A DNA stretch of 64,000 nt from Streptomyces naganishii JCM 4654 (GTDB lineage Bacteria > Actinomycetota > Actinomycetes > Streptomycetales > Streptomycetaceae): positions 186,001-250,000 of the forward strand of contig NZ_BMVF01000006.1 in the NCBI RefSeq assembly GCF_014650575.1, written 5' to 3'. Shown here one piece after another: positions 15,954-24,602 of this stretch. Positions within the stretch are counted from its first letter, which is position 1. Each line of letters opens with the position of its first letter. The notes under the pieces are model-generated. The model was not told the DNA's origin. It worked only from the letters and a program-made list of their open reading frames with translations, and ran no database searches. A program made the position numbers and the translations under genes.

Positions 15954-17624
15954 ATGAGTCGCCCCCGTACGCTGAACTGGCTCGACGCACCCCGCGACGA
16001 CAGCGGTGTGGAGATGTTCGACGAGACCTCCCACACCTACCGGCCCTACACCGAACTCGCCGACGCGGCGCTGCGGATCGCGGGCGGGCTGATCGCGCGG
16101 GGCGTTCCCCGCGGGGCCGTCGTACCGCTGCTGTGCTCGACCGGACCCGACCTCGTCGCCGCCTTCTACGGGGTGCAGACCGCCGGATGCGTGGTGAGCG
16201 TGCTGGCGCCCCCCACCCGGATGTCGGGCGAGGCCGCCCGCGCCCACGTCCGCGCCGTCGTCGAGGCGGTGGACGCGGGCACCGTGCTGGTCGACGCCGC
16301 CCATCACGACTACGCCGTGGACGTCCTCGCCGAGACCGGACGAGGCGCCCGCGTCCTGCTCCTGGAGGAACTCCTCACGGGTGACCCCGGCCGGCGGGAC
16401 CTCGCCGAACTGGCCCTCGTCCAGTTCACCTCGGGCAGTTCGGGCCGCCCCCGCGGCGTGCGGATCAGCCATGCCGCACTCGACGCCAACACCTCTGCGA
16501 TCCGCGGCTGGGAGCGCGCGGGCCGCGACGACTCCTGGTGCTCCTGGCTGCCGATGCACCACGACATGGGGCTCATCGGCTGCCTCGTGGTGCCCGTCTC
16601 CGGCAACAACCGGCTGGCGGTGTGCCGCCCCGAGACCTTCCTGCGCCATCCGCTGGCCTACCTCGCTCGTTTCGACGCCAACCGGGTCGCGCGGCCCGCC
16701 ACCATCACCGCCACCCCGGCGTTCGGCCTGCAGCGCATCGTCGACAAGGTCGGCCACGCCGACCTGGAGGGCGCCGACCTCTCCCGCACCCGGGCGGTGA
16801 TCGTCGGAGCCGAACGCATCGACCCCGCGCTCGTGGACCGCTTCACGGAGCTGATGCGCCCGCACGGCCTGTCCCCGCACACCCTCACCCCCGCCTACGG
16901 GCTGGCCGAGAGCACCCTCGCCGTCACCGGAGTGCCTGTCGAGGAGACCCCGCGCGCCGTCCGCGTGCACCGGGACGAACTGAGGGTCGGAGCGAAGGTG
17001 AGCCTCGCGGAGGAGTCCACGGACCGGGCGACGGTTCAGGTGATGAGCTGCGGCCGGGCACTGGACGGCCTGACGGTACAGGTCGTCGGCGAGGACGGCG
17101 AGCCGCTGCCCGAGGGCCACGTCGGCGAACTGGCCGTCTCCGGCTCCTCGGTGGCCGACGGCTACCTCGCGGGCGGCTCCGGCCGCGCCGAGGGCACCGC
17201 CTTCGTCGACGGGCGGCTGCTCACCCGCGACGTCGCCTTCCAGCAGGACGGCGAGTTCTACGTGCTGGGCAGGCTGGGCGACAGCGTCAAGGTCCACGCC
17301 CGCTCGCTGTTCGCCGAGGACGTCGAGCTGATGCTCGCCAGGGCCGGACTCAACCTCAGCAGGGTCTGCGTCGTGCTCGGCGAGGCGGACGGGAGCCCGC
17401 ACGCCGTGGCCGTGCTGGAGGGACTCGGCGCCCACGCCGCCGAAGTGGCGGAGGGCGTGCTCGCCGCCGCCTGCCCCGGCACCCGCCGGCACGTGGCCCA
17501 GGTGCCGCGCGGCGCGATCCCCCGTACCAGCAGCGGCAAGAGCCGCCGCCGTCAGCTGTGGCAGCGCCTCAGCCAGGAACACGTCTTCGACGCGGTGCCC
17601 GCCACCGCCGACGGCCCCGCCTGA
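15954..17624 (+). CDS. Fatty-acyl-AMP ligase (FAAL) family enzyme
   Basis: A 556-residue ANL-superfamily ligase of the FAAL branch: FTSGSSGRPRGVRISH (A3) and the FAAL hallmark WLPMHHDMGLIG. FAALs activate a free acid as the acyl-AMP and pass it to a carrier protein rather than CoA. An ACP gene follows 45 bp downstream, the obvious acceptor. The acid could be a fatty acid or another carboxylate. The ATG follows TAGGAG. This is the first gene of a seven-gene plus-strand operon that includes the exporter. It gives the locus a second acid-activating enzyme besides the aryl ligase. Confidence 0.85.
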   Translation: MSRPRTLNWLDAPRDDSGVEMFDETSHTYRPYTELADAALRIAGGLIARGVPRGAVVPLLCSTGPDLVAAFYGVQTAGCVVSVLAPPTRMSGEAARAHVRAVVEAVDAGTVLVDAAHHDYAVDVLAETGRGARVLLLEELLTGDPGRRDLAELALVQFTSGSSGRPRGVRISHAALDANTSAIRGWERAGRDDSWCSWLPMHHDMGLIGCLVVPVSGNNRLAVCRPETFLRHPLAYLARFDANRVARPATITATPAFGLQRIVDKVGHADLEGADLSRTRAVIVGAERIDPALVDRFTELMRPHGLSPHTLTPAYGLAESTLAVTGVPVEETPRAVRVHRDELRVGAKVSLAEESTDRATVQVMSCGRALDGLTVQVVGEDGEPLPEGHVGELAVSGSSVADGYLAGGSGRAEGTAFVDGRLLTRDVAFQQDGEFYVLGRLGDSVKVHARSLFAEDVELMLARAGLNLSRVCVVLGEADGSPHAVAVLEGLGAHAAEVAEGVLAAACPGTRRHVAQVPRGAIPRTSSGKSRRRQLWQRLSQEHVFDAVPATADGPA

Positions 17625-17669
17625 CCGGCCCCCCGCCAGAGCCCGACCTGCCCCAGAACAGGAGACCAC

Positions 17670-17939
17670 ATGTCCTACTCCGGTGAAGAGGTGCGCGAGA
17701 CCGTGCTCGCGATCATCGAGCAACTCGCCCCCGAACGGGAGCGGTTCGAGGCGGGAAAAGACATGCGTCTGGTCGAGGACCTGGGGTTCCACTCCCTGGC
17801 CCTGCTGGAGATGGCGTTCGCGATCGAGGACGACTTCGACCTGCCGCCGATCGACGAGCAGACCGGACGTGCCATCCAGACCACCGAACAGGTCGTCAGC
17901 TACGTCCTGAGCCAGGTCGAGATCCGGACGCCGTCGTGA
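17670..17939 (+). CDS. Acyl carrier protein
   Basis: An 89-residue carrier protein, acidic and helical. The phosphopantetheine Ser lies in DLGFHSLALLEM, where His replaces the common Asp of the DSL motif. It probably receives the acyl group from the FAAL upstream. In quinomycin-type clusters an ACP can also carry the quinaldic acid starter, so that is an alternative role. AACAGGAGA precedes the ATG. Confidence 0.85.
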   Translation: MSYSGEEVRETVLAIIEQLAPERERFEAGKDMRLVEDLGFHSLALLEMAFAIEDDFDLPPIDEQTGRAIQTTEQVVSYVLSQVEIRTPS

Positions 17940-17992
17940 CCACCCCCACCGAACCCGGCACGACGACGTCATGAAGGAATGAAGGAGCCACG

Positions 17993-18931
17993 ATGACCGA
18001 GGCGATCCTCCTCTCGGACCTCACCAAGCGATTCGGCGAACAGACCGCGCTCGACCGCGTCTCGCTGGGAATACCGGCCGGAACCGTGGTGGGCCTGCTC
18101 GGCCCCAACGGAGCGGGCAAGACCACCCTCATCAACTGCCTGACGACGCTGCTGCAACCCGACGGCGGCACCATCCGCGTCCTGGGCCACGACCCCGCCA
18201 CGGACCCGTCCCTGGTGCGCGCCAACATCGCCGTCACCGGGCAGTTCGCCGCCCTCGACGAACAGATCAGCCCGCGCGAGAACCTGGTGTTCTTCGGCCG
18301 GCTCCTCGGCCTGGGCCGGGGCGAGGCCCAGCAGCGGGCGGGCGAGATGCTGGAGCGGTTCGAGCTGGCCGAAGCCGCGTACACCCCGGTCGGCTACCTC
18401 TCCGGCGGCATGCGCCGCCGCCTCGACCTCGCGGTGAGCCTGGTGGTCCCGCGGCCGGTGCTGGTACTGGACGAACCGACCACCGGCCTCGACCCGCGCA
18501 GCCGCAAGCTCCTGTGGGACATGGTCAGGGCCGAGGCCGCTCGGGGCGTCGCCGTCCTGCTCACCACGCAGTACCTGGAGGAGGCCGACCAGCTGGCCGA
18601 CCGCATCGTCGTCATCGACAAGGGCCGGGTCCTCGCGGACGGCTCCTCGGACGAGCTGAAGCTCGACGTGGGCGGCCTCATGTGCCGCCTCACCCTGACC
18701 AGCGCCGCCGACACCGCGGCGGCCCGGCAGGCCCTCGGCGACCTCCCCGGCGTGACGGCCGAGGGCGACAAGGTGGCCGTGCCCATGGCGCGCGCCGAGG
18801 ACGTCGGCGCCGTGCTCGGCCGGCTGGCCGGCCAAGGACTGCCGATCGCCGACATCGAGGTCACCAAGCCGACGCTCGACGAGGTCTTCTTCACCCTCAC
18901 CGAGCCGATGGCGAAGGAGACCACCCGATGA
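17993..18931 (+). CDS. ABC transporter ATP-binding protein, DrrA-like
   Basis: A 312-residue ABC ATPase: Walker A GPNGAGKTT, Q-loop in the TGQFAALDE region, signature LSGGMRRRLDL, Walker B VLVLDEPT. The C-terminal extension (about 220-312) is typical of DrrA/NodI drug-export ATPases. It pairs with the two ABC-2 permeases that follow with 4-nt overlaps. It probably energises export of, and self-resistance to, the locus product. Confidence 0.9.
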   Translation: MTEAILLSDLTKRFGEQTALDRVSLGIPAGTVVGLLGPNGAGKTTLINCLTTLLQPDGGTIRVLGHDPATDPSLVRANIAVTGQFAALDEQISPRENLVFFGRLLGLGRGEAQQRAGEMLERFELAEAAYTPVGYLSGGMRRRLDLAVSLVVPRPVLVLDEPTTGLDPRSRKLLWDMVRAEAARGVAVLLTTQYLEEADQLADRIVVIDKGRVLADGSSDELKLDVGGLMCRLTLTSAADTAAARQALGDLPGVTAEGDKVAVPMARAEDVGAVLGRLAGQGLPIADIEVTKPTLDEVFFTLTEPMAKETTR

Positions 18932-19743
18932 GCGCCATGCCAGGCGTCGTGGCGCCGGGCGCCCCGGTGTCCCCGGGCCGCCCGGCCGGCCGGCGGCACG
19001 ACTTCCAGGTGCTCTTCGACCGCCTGCGGTCGCGCTCGTTCTCCCGGGGCGGACTGGTGGCCACCGTGGTCCAGCCGCTGGTCTTCTTCGCCATCTTCTA
19101 CTGCACCTTCGCCGGCATGCTGGACGAGCGGGGCATCGAGTTCGGCCGCTTCGTCACTCCCACCGTCCTGGTCCAGGCCCTGATGTTCGTGGCCATCGCA
19201 GGCGCCACCGACCTGGCCGCCGACCGCTCGAGCGGCGTCTTCTCCCGCCTGCTGACCAGCCCGGTCGACATGGGCGCGATGGGCTTGGCGCATCTGGCCG
19301 TGGTGGCGCTCCAAGGTCTCCTGTCCAGCGTCGCCGTCGTGCTCGCCGGGCTTCTGGCGGGCTTCCGCTTCGACCACGGGGTGCTCGCCGCCCTGGGCTT
19401 CGTGCTGTTCGCCGTGGCCTTCACCGTGGCCCTGTCGCTGGCCACGGCCACCATCGCGCTGCGCCTGCGCAACCTGGAGGCGCTCAGCGCGGTGCTCCAC
19501 CTGCCGTACCTGCCGCTGCTGGTGCTCTCCACCGGCTTCGTCGAGGCGGACCTCTTCCCCGGCTGGCTCCAGCCGGTCGTCAGGGTCTCCCCGGTGTCCG
19601 GGGTGATCGACACGCTGCGCGCCCTGTCGACCACCGAACTCACCTGGAGCGCGGCACTGCCCGGCCTCGCCTGGGTGGCGGGTCTGCTCGCCCTCTTCGC
19701 CTGGACCACGACCGTCGCCTTCAGGAAGGTGGCCATCCGATGA
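18928..19743 (+). CDS. ABC-2 type transporter permease (first of two)
   Basis: A 271-residue inner-membrane protein with about six transmembrane helices of the ABC-2/DrrB family. The cytoplasmic N-terminal region (about 1-45) is followed by the helix ATVVQPLVFFAIFY. It overlaps the ATPase gene by 4 nt (ATGA) and the next permease by 4 nt, indicating coupled translation. The two permeases likely form a heterodimeric exporter. Confidence 0.87.
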   Translation: MSAMPGVVAPGAPVSPGRPAGRRHDFQVLFDRLRSRSFSRGGLVATVVQPLVFFAIFYCTFAGMLDERGIEFGRFVTPTVLVQALMFVAIAGATDLAADRSSGVFSRLLTSPVDMGAMGLAHLAVVALQGLLSSVAVVLAGLLAGFRFDHGVLAALGFVLFAVAFTVALSLATATIALRLRNLEALSAVLHLPYLPLLVLSTGFVEADLFPGWLQPVVRVSPVSGVIDTLRALSTTELTWSAALPGLAWVAGLLALFAWTTTVAFRKVAIR

Positions 19744-20570
19744 CCGTGCAGTCGCCGGACACGGCGGCACCGTCGCTGCCGCCGTCCTCCTCGCCCGCGC
19801 CGGCCACCCTGGCCGCAGCCTCCGTCGTCATCGCCGGACGGGTGCTCCGCCAGTTCGTCCGGAACCGGATGATGATCATCGTCACCATCGCCTTCCCGCT
19901 GCTCCAGCTCTTCATGCTGCTGGCCGCCTTCAACGTGCTGGTGCGCGACACCCAGGGCGTCGACTACGTGCGCCGGCTCGCCCCCCTGATCGTGCTCACC
20001 ACGGCGTTCTCCTCGATCCTCACCACGGCGATCGCCCTGTGGAGCGACATCCGCAGCGGGGTCTTCAACCGGCTGCGGGCGATGCCGCTGGACATGCGGG
20101 CGTACGTCGCCGGACGGATCGGCGGCGACTTCGTCCGGATCATGGGCGTGGCCGTCCTGGTCACGCTCGTCGCCCACACGGTCGGCTTCCGGTTCTCCCG
20201 GGGGCCGCTGGCGGCGCTCGGCTTCTTCGGGATCGTGGCGCTGTTCGGCATGATGTGCAGCGCGCTGTCCGTCGCCGTCGCCCTCGTCGCCCAGCATCCC
20301 GGCATCATCGTGCGCTACGTCCAGATGCCCACGCTCGTGCTCACGCTGATGTCCAGCGGATACGTGCCGCTGGAGGCGTTCCCGGGCTGGATCCGGCCGG
20401 CGGTGAGCGTCAACCCCGTCTCGCTGGCGGCCGACGCGCTGACCGGACTGTCCGATCGGGGCGCGCTGGCCGCGCCGGTGCTCGGGACCGTCGCGTGGAC
20501 CGTGGGCGTCACGGTGGTGTGCACGGCCGTCGCCACGCGCCGCTTCGCCCTGCTCGTGAAGAGCGGCTGA
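19740..20570 (+). CDS. ABC-2 type transporter permease (second of two)
   Basis: A 276-residue ABC-2 permease with six predicted helices after a 40-residue Pro/Ala/Ser-rich N-terminus. The core resembles its neighbour (for example the FPGWIRP and VNPVS segments match FPGWLQP and VSPVS), consistent with heterodimer partners. It ends 2 nt before the GTG of the FAD oxidoreductase. Confidence 0.87.
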   Translation: MTVQSPDTAAPSLPPSSSPAPATLAAASVVIAGRVLRQFVRNRMMIIVTIAFPLLQLFMLLAAFNVLVRDTQGVDYVRRLAPLIVLTTAFSSILTTAIALWSDIRSGVFNRLRAMPLDMRAYVAGRIGGDFVRIMGVAVLVTLVAHTVGFRFSRGPLAALGFFGIVALFGMMCSALSVAVALVAQHPGIIVRYVQMPTLVLTLMSSGYVPLEAFPGWIRPAVSVNPVSLAADALTGLSDRGALAAPVLGTVAWTVGVTVVCTAVATRRFALLVKSG

Positions 20571-20572
20571 CC

Positions 20573-21937
20573 GTGGCGGACGTCGTCGTACTGGGCGCGG
20601 GAGTGGCCGGTCTCGGGCTCGCGGCCTTCGCCGCCCGCCGGGGACACCGGGTGACGGTCGTCGAACGGGACGGGCCGCCCCCCGAGGGCGGCCCCCACAC
20701 CGAGGTGACCGACTGGGAGCGGCGCGGCGTGCCGCACGCTCGCCAGGGGCACGCCCTGCTGGGGCTGGGCATCGCGGTGCTGCGCGAGGAGTGCGCGGAG
20801 GTGCTGGCGGAGCTGACCGCCCGCGGCGCGGTCGCCGTGCCCCTGGACACGGGTGGCGACGACCTCGGCCTGCTCAGCCGCCGGCTGGTCTTCGAGGCCG
20901 CGCTGCGCCGCCGTGCCGTCGCCGACCCGTCGGTCACGCTGCTGCACGACCGGGTCACCGGCCTGCTGGCCGCCGGGACGCCGCACGGCCCGCCCCACGT
21001 GCGCGGGGTGCGCCTTGCGGAGGGCGGCGACCTGACCGCCGACGTGGTCCTCGACGCCACCGGCCGCAGGTCCCCGGTGGCCGCCTGGCTCACCGCGATC
21101 GGTGGCGCCCCGCCCCGGGAGACGGTCCAGTCGTGCGGGTTCTCCTACATCGCGCAGGAGTTCGCGCTGGACGCGGGCGGCCGGTTCCCGTCCCTGCGGG
21201 CCCCGGTGGTGCACGAACTCGACTTCGCCACCGTGCTGGCCTTCCCCGGTGACAACGGCCGCTTCCACCTGTCGACCACCATCTCCTCCCACGACCCCGT
21301 ACGGACCCGGCTGCTGGCCCGGCCGGTCTACCTGCGGTTCCTGGCCAGCGTGGACCCGGTACGGGACTGGCTCGAGGGGGCGACGCCGGTCGGCGACCCG
21401 ATGCCGATGGCCGGCCTGGAGAACCGCCGCCGGTCACTGGTCGCGGACGGGGCGCCGCTGGTCACCGGTTACGCGCTGGTGGGAGACGCCTGCGTACAGA
21501 CCAACCCCACCTTCGGACGGGGGGTGTCCCTGGCCCTGGCGCATGCCAGGACCGTCGCCGACCGGCTCGACCGCCTCGACCAGGACCCGCGCGACTGGGC
21601 CGTTCGCACGCACGAGGCCACCGAGGGGTGCCTGGGGCAGTGGTTCGAGCAGCAGGTCGCCACCGACGCCGCCCGGCTCGCCGAACTCGCCGGCGGAGCG
21701 CACGACGACTCGCCGGCCGCCCGCGTCCTCACCGCCCTCGCCGTGCTGCGCGAGGAGGACGCGCATGTGCGCGTCGCCGCCGAGCGCGTCTACCACATGC
21801 TGCTCACCCCGGCCGAGCTGATGCGGGATCGCAAGGTGGCCCGCCGGGTGCTCGCGTTCCTGCGCGAGCACCCCGGCCTCCGGCGTGAACACGTCGGCCC
21901 CAACCGTCAGGACTTCGAGCGCCTGGTCACCGGCTGA
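20573..21937 (+). CDS. FAD-dependent oxidoreductase
   Basis: A 454-residue flavoprotein of the PHBH/geranylgeranyl-reductase/halogenase superfamily. It has an N-terminal GAGVAGLGLA dinucleotide motif (about 8-17), an LDATGR segment in mid-protein, and GDACVQTNPTFGRG (ribityl binding). The paired WxWxIP signature of flavin halogenases was not seen, so oxidation, hydroxylation or reduction is more likely. The GTG start lies 2 nt after the permease stop. Its place in the FAAL-ACP operon suggests it acts on the carrier-bound acyl group. Confidence 0.78.
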   Translation: MADVVVLGAGVAGLGLAAFAARRGHRVTVVERDGPPPEGGPHTEVTDWERRGVPHARQGHALLGLGIAVLREECAEVLAELTARGAVAVPLDTGGDDLGLLSRRLVFEAALRRRAVADPSVTLLHDRVTGLLAAGTPHGPPHVRGVRLAEGGDLTADVVLDATGRRSPVAAWLTAIGGAPPRETVQSCGFSYIAQEFALDAGGRFPSLRAPVVHELDFATVLAFPGDNGRFHLSTTISSHDPVRTRLLARPVYLRFLASVDPVRDWLEGATPVGDPMPMAGLENRRRSLVADGAPLVTGYALVGDACVQTNPTFGRGVSLALAHARTVADRLDRLDQDPRDWAVRTHEATEGCLGQWFEQQVATDAARLAELAGGAHDDSPAARVLTALAVLREEDAHVRVAAERVYHMLLTPAELMRDRKVARRVLAFLREHPGLRREHVGPNRQDFERLVTG

Positions 21938-21958
21938 GCGCCCACAGAAGGGAACACC

Positions 21959-22843
21959 ATGAAGGTCACACTGCCCACGGACGTCACGCTGAGCTATGAC
22001 ATCTACGGTCCGGAGGACGGCCCCGTGGTCGTACTCGTCCCCGGACAGCACCAGGCGTCCCTGTTCGAGACCATGCAGGTGCCGCAGCTGACGAAGGCCG
22101 GATACCGCGTCGTCACCTTCGACCTGCGGGGGGTGCACCCCTCGGAGGAGACCCCTCCGCCCTACACGGTGGAACTGCTCGGGCAGGACCTGGCCGCCCT
22201 CAACGAGGCGCTGGAGCTGGGCCGGTGCACCTACATCGGCTACTCGGTGGGCGCGATGATCCTGCTGGAGCTGGCGATGAAGCGCCCCGAGCTGATCGAG
22301 CGCGCCGCGCTCATCGGCGTCCCGTGGAAACCCGGCAAGCTGCAACAGGCCATCCAGGCCGAGGCGGTGGACCGGCTCAAGAACGGGCACAAGGTGCCGG
22401 CCCTGCTGGAGGGGGCCTTCCGGGCGATGTACCTGTTCGGGCCGCGGGCGCTCAACCGCGACCAGTTCATCGCGCCCTACCTGGACGGGCTGGCGGGTCT
22501 CGCGGAGTCGGGCGGGCACGGCGCCATCGGTCACGCCGAGGCGAGCACCGCCTTCCGGCCCAGCGACGAGGAGGTGGCCGCGGTGCGGGTGCCGCTGCTC
22601 GTGGTGGGCATGGAGCACGACATCGTCGCGCCCCGGCACCTGTCGCGGGAACTCGCGGACCTGATCCCCACCGCCGAGTACACCGAGATACGCAACTGCG
22701 GGCACGCCTCCCTGCTGGAGAAGCCCACCGAGGTCAACGCGCTGGTCGCCGACTACCTGCGCTCGGGCAAGGTCGGTACCCCGCGCGGCTCGCGTCGGCC
22801 CTCCGGCGACCGTACGCCGGAAGGCCGTACACAAGAGGGCTGA
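21959..22843 (+). CDS. Alpha/beta hydrolase
   Basis: A 294-residue alpha/beta-hydrolase. Nucleophile elbow GYSVGA; an acid in VVGMEHDIVAP; His in RNCGHASLLEKP. The last 25 residues are polar and probably disordered. It is the last gene of the FAAL operon, 21 nt after the FAD gene, with GAAGGGA before the ATG. Possible roles are hydrolytic release, proofreading, or removal of the formyl group from an N-formylkynurenine intermediate, since no dedicated formamidase is seen in the locus. None of these is proven. Confidence 0.8.
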   Translation: MKVTLPTDVTLSYDIYGPEDGPVVVLVPGQHQASLFETMQVPQLTKAGYRVVTFDLRGVHPSEETPPPYTVELLGQDLAALNEALELGRCTYIGYSVGAMILLELAMKRPELIERAALIGVPWKPGKLQQAIQAEAVDRLKNGHKVPALLEGAFRAMYLFGPRALNRDQFIAPYLDGLAGLAESGGHGAIGHAEASTAFRPSDEEVAAVRVPLLVVGMEHDIVAPRHLSRELADLIPTAEYTEIRNCGHASLLEKPTEVNALVADYLRSGKVGTPRGSRRPSGDRTPEGRTQEG

Positions 22844-22852
22844 CGCCCTCCG

Positions 22853-22900
22853 CGACGGGACGGCGCCCGGCCTGTCCGCAGGCCGGGCGCCGTCCCGTCG
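22853..22900. terminator. Perfect 21-bp-stem hairpin between convergent genes
   Basis: Left arm 22853-22873 and right arm 22880-22900 are perfectly complementary around a 6-nt loop. It lies 10 nt after the hydrolase stop and 8 nt before the end of the convergent methyltransferase gene, so it can serve both strands. Confidence 0.85.
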
Positions 22901-22907
22901 TGCCGCC

Positions 22908-24086
22908 CTACGGCCGGGCCGTGAGCCGGTACAGCCGGTGGAACGGGTGCCCCACGTCGATCACCCGGGTGTCCAGGCCCGCCTCGGCGGCGTACCGGCG
23001 CACGGTGTCCGGGCGCATCACCGTGCCCGTGCCCGCGCTCGGTGTCCGGCTCATCCCGACCGGCAGGCAGTGCAGCACGCTGACCGCGTAGTGGAAGCGT
23101 TCGCTGTCCGGCGCCGCCGGGGTGAACCGCTCGCCCACGGACGGCTCCATCAGCAGCACCGCGCCCCCGGGCGCCAGCAGCCGGCGGCAGGCACGGAGGA
23201 CGTCCACCGGCGCGGACATGTCGTGCAGGGCGTCGAACACGCACACCAGGATGTGCCCCGCCGACCCGCCGGCACCGGCCTCGGCGGCGTCCCCGGCGCG
23301 GAAGCGGACCCGTTCGCCGAGCCCCTCGGCGGGGTCGGCGGCGGCGAGGTTCGCCTCGGCGTCCCTGATCGACGCCTCGTCCAGGTCCAGCCCGTGCACC
23401 TCGGCGTCGGGGAACATCCGGGCCAGCGCCAGCGTGGACAGGCCCGAACCGCACGCCACGTCGGCGATGCTGCTCCCGGGCACCCTCAGCCGGGCGTCGA
23501 TGTCGGGCAGGTGGCGGCTGATCCAGCCGGGCAGATGGTGCACGAAGACACCGTGGTTCAGGCCCGCCTGCCCCCCGCGCAGGGCCTCTCCGTAGGCGGC
23601 GTACGGAAGGCCCCGGCGACCGCGGTAGGCGTCCACCAGCTGAGGCAGCACGGCCGCCATGCCGCCGATGGGCATCACGACCAGCGGGGCTATCCAGTTC
23701 GGGCTGCCGGAGTCGAGCAGCGCTTCCGCGTGGGCGGGCGGCAGCGTGAAACGCCGGTCCTCGGGCCGCGCTTCGGGCGCGTCGACGGTGAGCACACCGG
23801 CACAGGTCTGCTGTTCCAGCCACTCCCGCACCATGCGGGCGTCGAGGCCGCTCTCCTCGGCCACCTGTGCGGCCGTGGCGGGGCCGGTGCGGCGCAGGGC
23901 TTCGTACAGCCCCAGCTCCAGGCCCAGGTAACAGGTCATCAGCTCGGCCGAGGCGAGGCCGGCTCCGAAGAGCCGCAGGGAGAAGGACTGCGTGGAGTCC
24001 GCGGCGGGCGCGGCCGGTCTCCCGCGCGCGGGCGGTACGCCGAGTCCGGCACGGGCGGGCGGAGGGGTGCGGAAGGCGGACGCCAT
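22908..24086 (-). CDS. Class I SAM-dependent methyltransferase with N-terminal winged-helix domain
   Basis: A 392-residue protein. Residues about 45-130 form a winged-helix dimerisation domain (LGLYEALRRTGPATAAQVAEE is typical of small-molecule O-methyltransferases). About 185-360 form a Rossmann SAM-binding fold with motif I ADVACGSGLSTL and the acidic residue in HGLDLDEAS. It likely methylates an OH, N or C of a pathway intermediate. It is co-transcribed after the VOC gene, with a 5-nt gap. Confidence 0.8.
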   Translation of the reverse strand: MASAFRTPPPARAGLGVPPARGRPAAPAADSTQSFSLRLFGAGLASAELMTCYLGLELGLYEALRRTGPATAAQVAEESGLDARMVREWLEQQTCAGVLTVDAPEARPEDRRFTLPPAHAEALLDSGSPNWIAPLVVMPIGGMAAVLPQLVDAYRGRRGLPYAAYGEALRGGQAGLNHGVFVHHLPGWISRHLPDIDARLRVPGSSIADVACGSGLSTLALARMFPDAEVHGLDLDEASIRDAEANLAAADPAEGLGERVRFRAGDAAEAGAGGSAGHILVCVFDALHDMSAPVDVLRACRRLLAPGGAVLLMEPSVGERFTPAAPDSERFHYAVSVLHCLPVGMSRTPSAGTGTVMRPDTVRRYAAEAGLDTRVIDVGHPFHRLYRLTARP

Positions 24087-24091
24087 GGCGG

Positions 24092-24442
24092 TCAGAGGTG
24101 GGCGAGGACGTTGACGACGTTGCCGTCGCGGTCCCGGTAGAAGAAGCGCCGTACGCCCCACTCCTCGTCCGCGGGCCCGTAGAGGATCTCCATACCGGCG
24201 GTGCGGGCTGCCGCGAGGGCCGCGTCGAGGTCCTCCACCTCGATGGAGGCAGCCGGGTTCACCGGCCCGGTGGGGTCCTTGGTGATGAGGCTGACCTGTA
24301 CGGAGTGGTCGGCCGGCGGGGCGAGGGTGGCGATCCAGCCGTGATTCATGATCACTTCCATCCCGGTGACCCGGATGTGGGCTTCCACTGCGGAATCGAG
24401 ATCGCTCACCGTGAGCAGCGGCATCGCGCGGAGTGCAGACAT
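24092..24442 (-). CDS. VOC (glyoxalase/bleomycin-resistance fold) protein
   Basis: A 116-residue single VOC module: paired beta-alpha-beta units with a C-terminal metal-type Glu/Arg block (FFYRDRDGNVVNVL). Family members act as lyases, dioxygenases or drug-binding resistance proteins. It is the first gene of a two-gene unit with the methyltransferase, divergent from the BBE-like gene. Its role in the locus (binding or isomerising a product) is a guess. Confidence 0.72.
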   Translation of the reverse strand: MSALRAMPLLTVSDLDSAVEAHIRVTGMEVIMNHGWIATLAPPADHSVQVSLITKDPTGPVNPAASIEVEDLDAALAAARTAGMEILYGPADEEWGVRRFFYRDRDGNVVNVLAHL

Positions 24443-24602
24443 GTCCGCCAGCGTAGCCAGCGCGCCCCGCGCCCCCGGGGGCCTTTCCGGCCTCTTTCAC
24501 CCTCGTGCCGCGGGCCTTTCGGCGGCCGTACGTTCTCCTCGCATCGGCCTCCTTGCGCGCGGGCGCGCGGGCCGAACTCGCCAATTCCGAAGGAGAACTG
24601 AC

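Noticed and set aside
20573..21937. FAD enzyme as a tryptophan-type halogenase
   Set aside because: The WxWxIP signature was not found and the tail resembles reductase/hydroxylase relatives, so a halogenase call is not supported.
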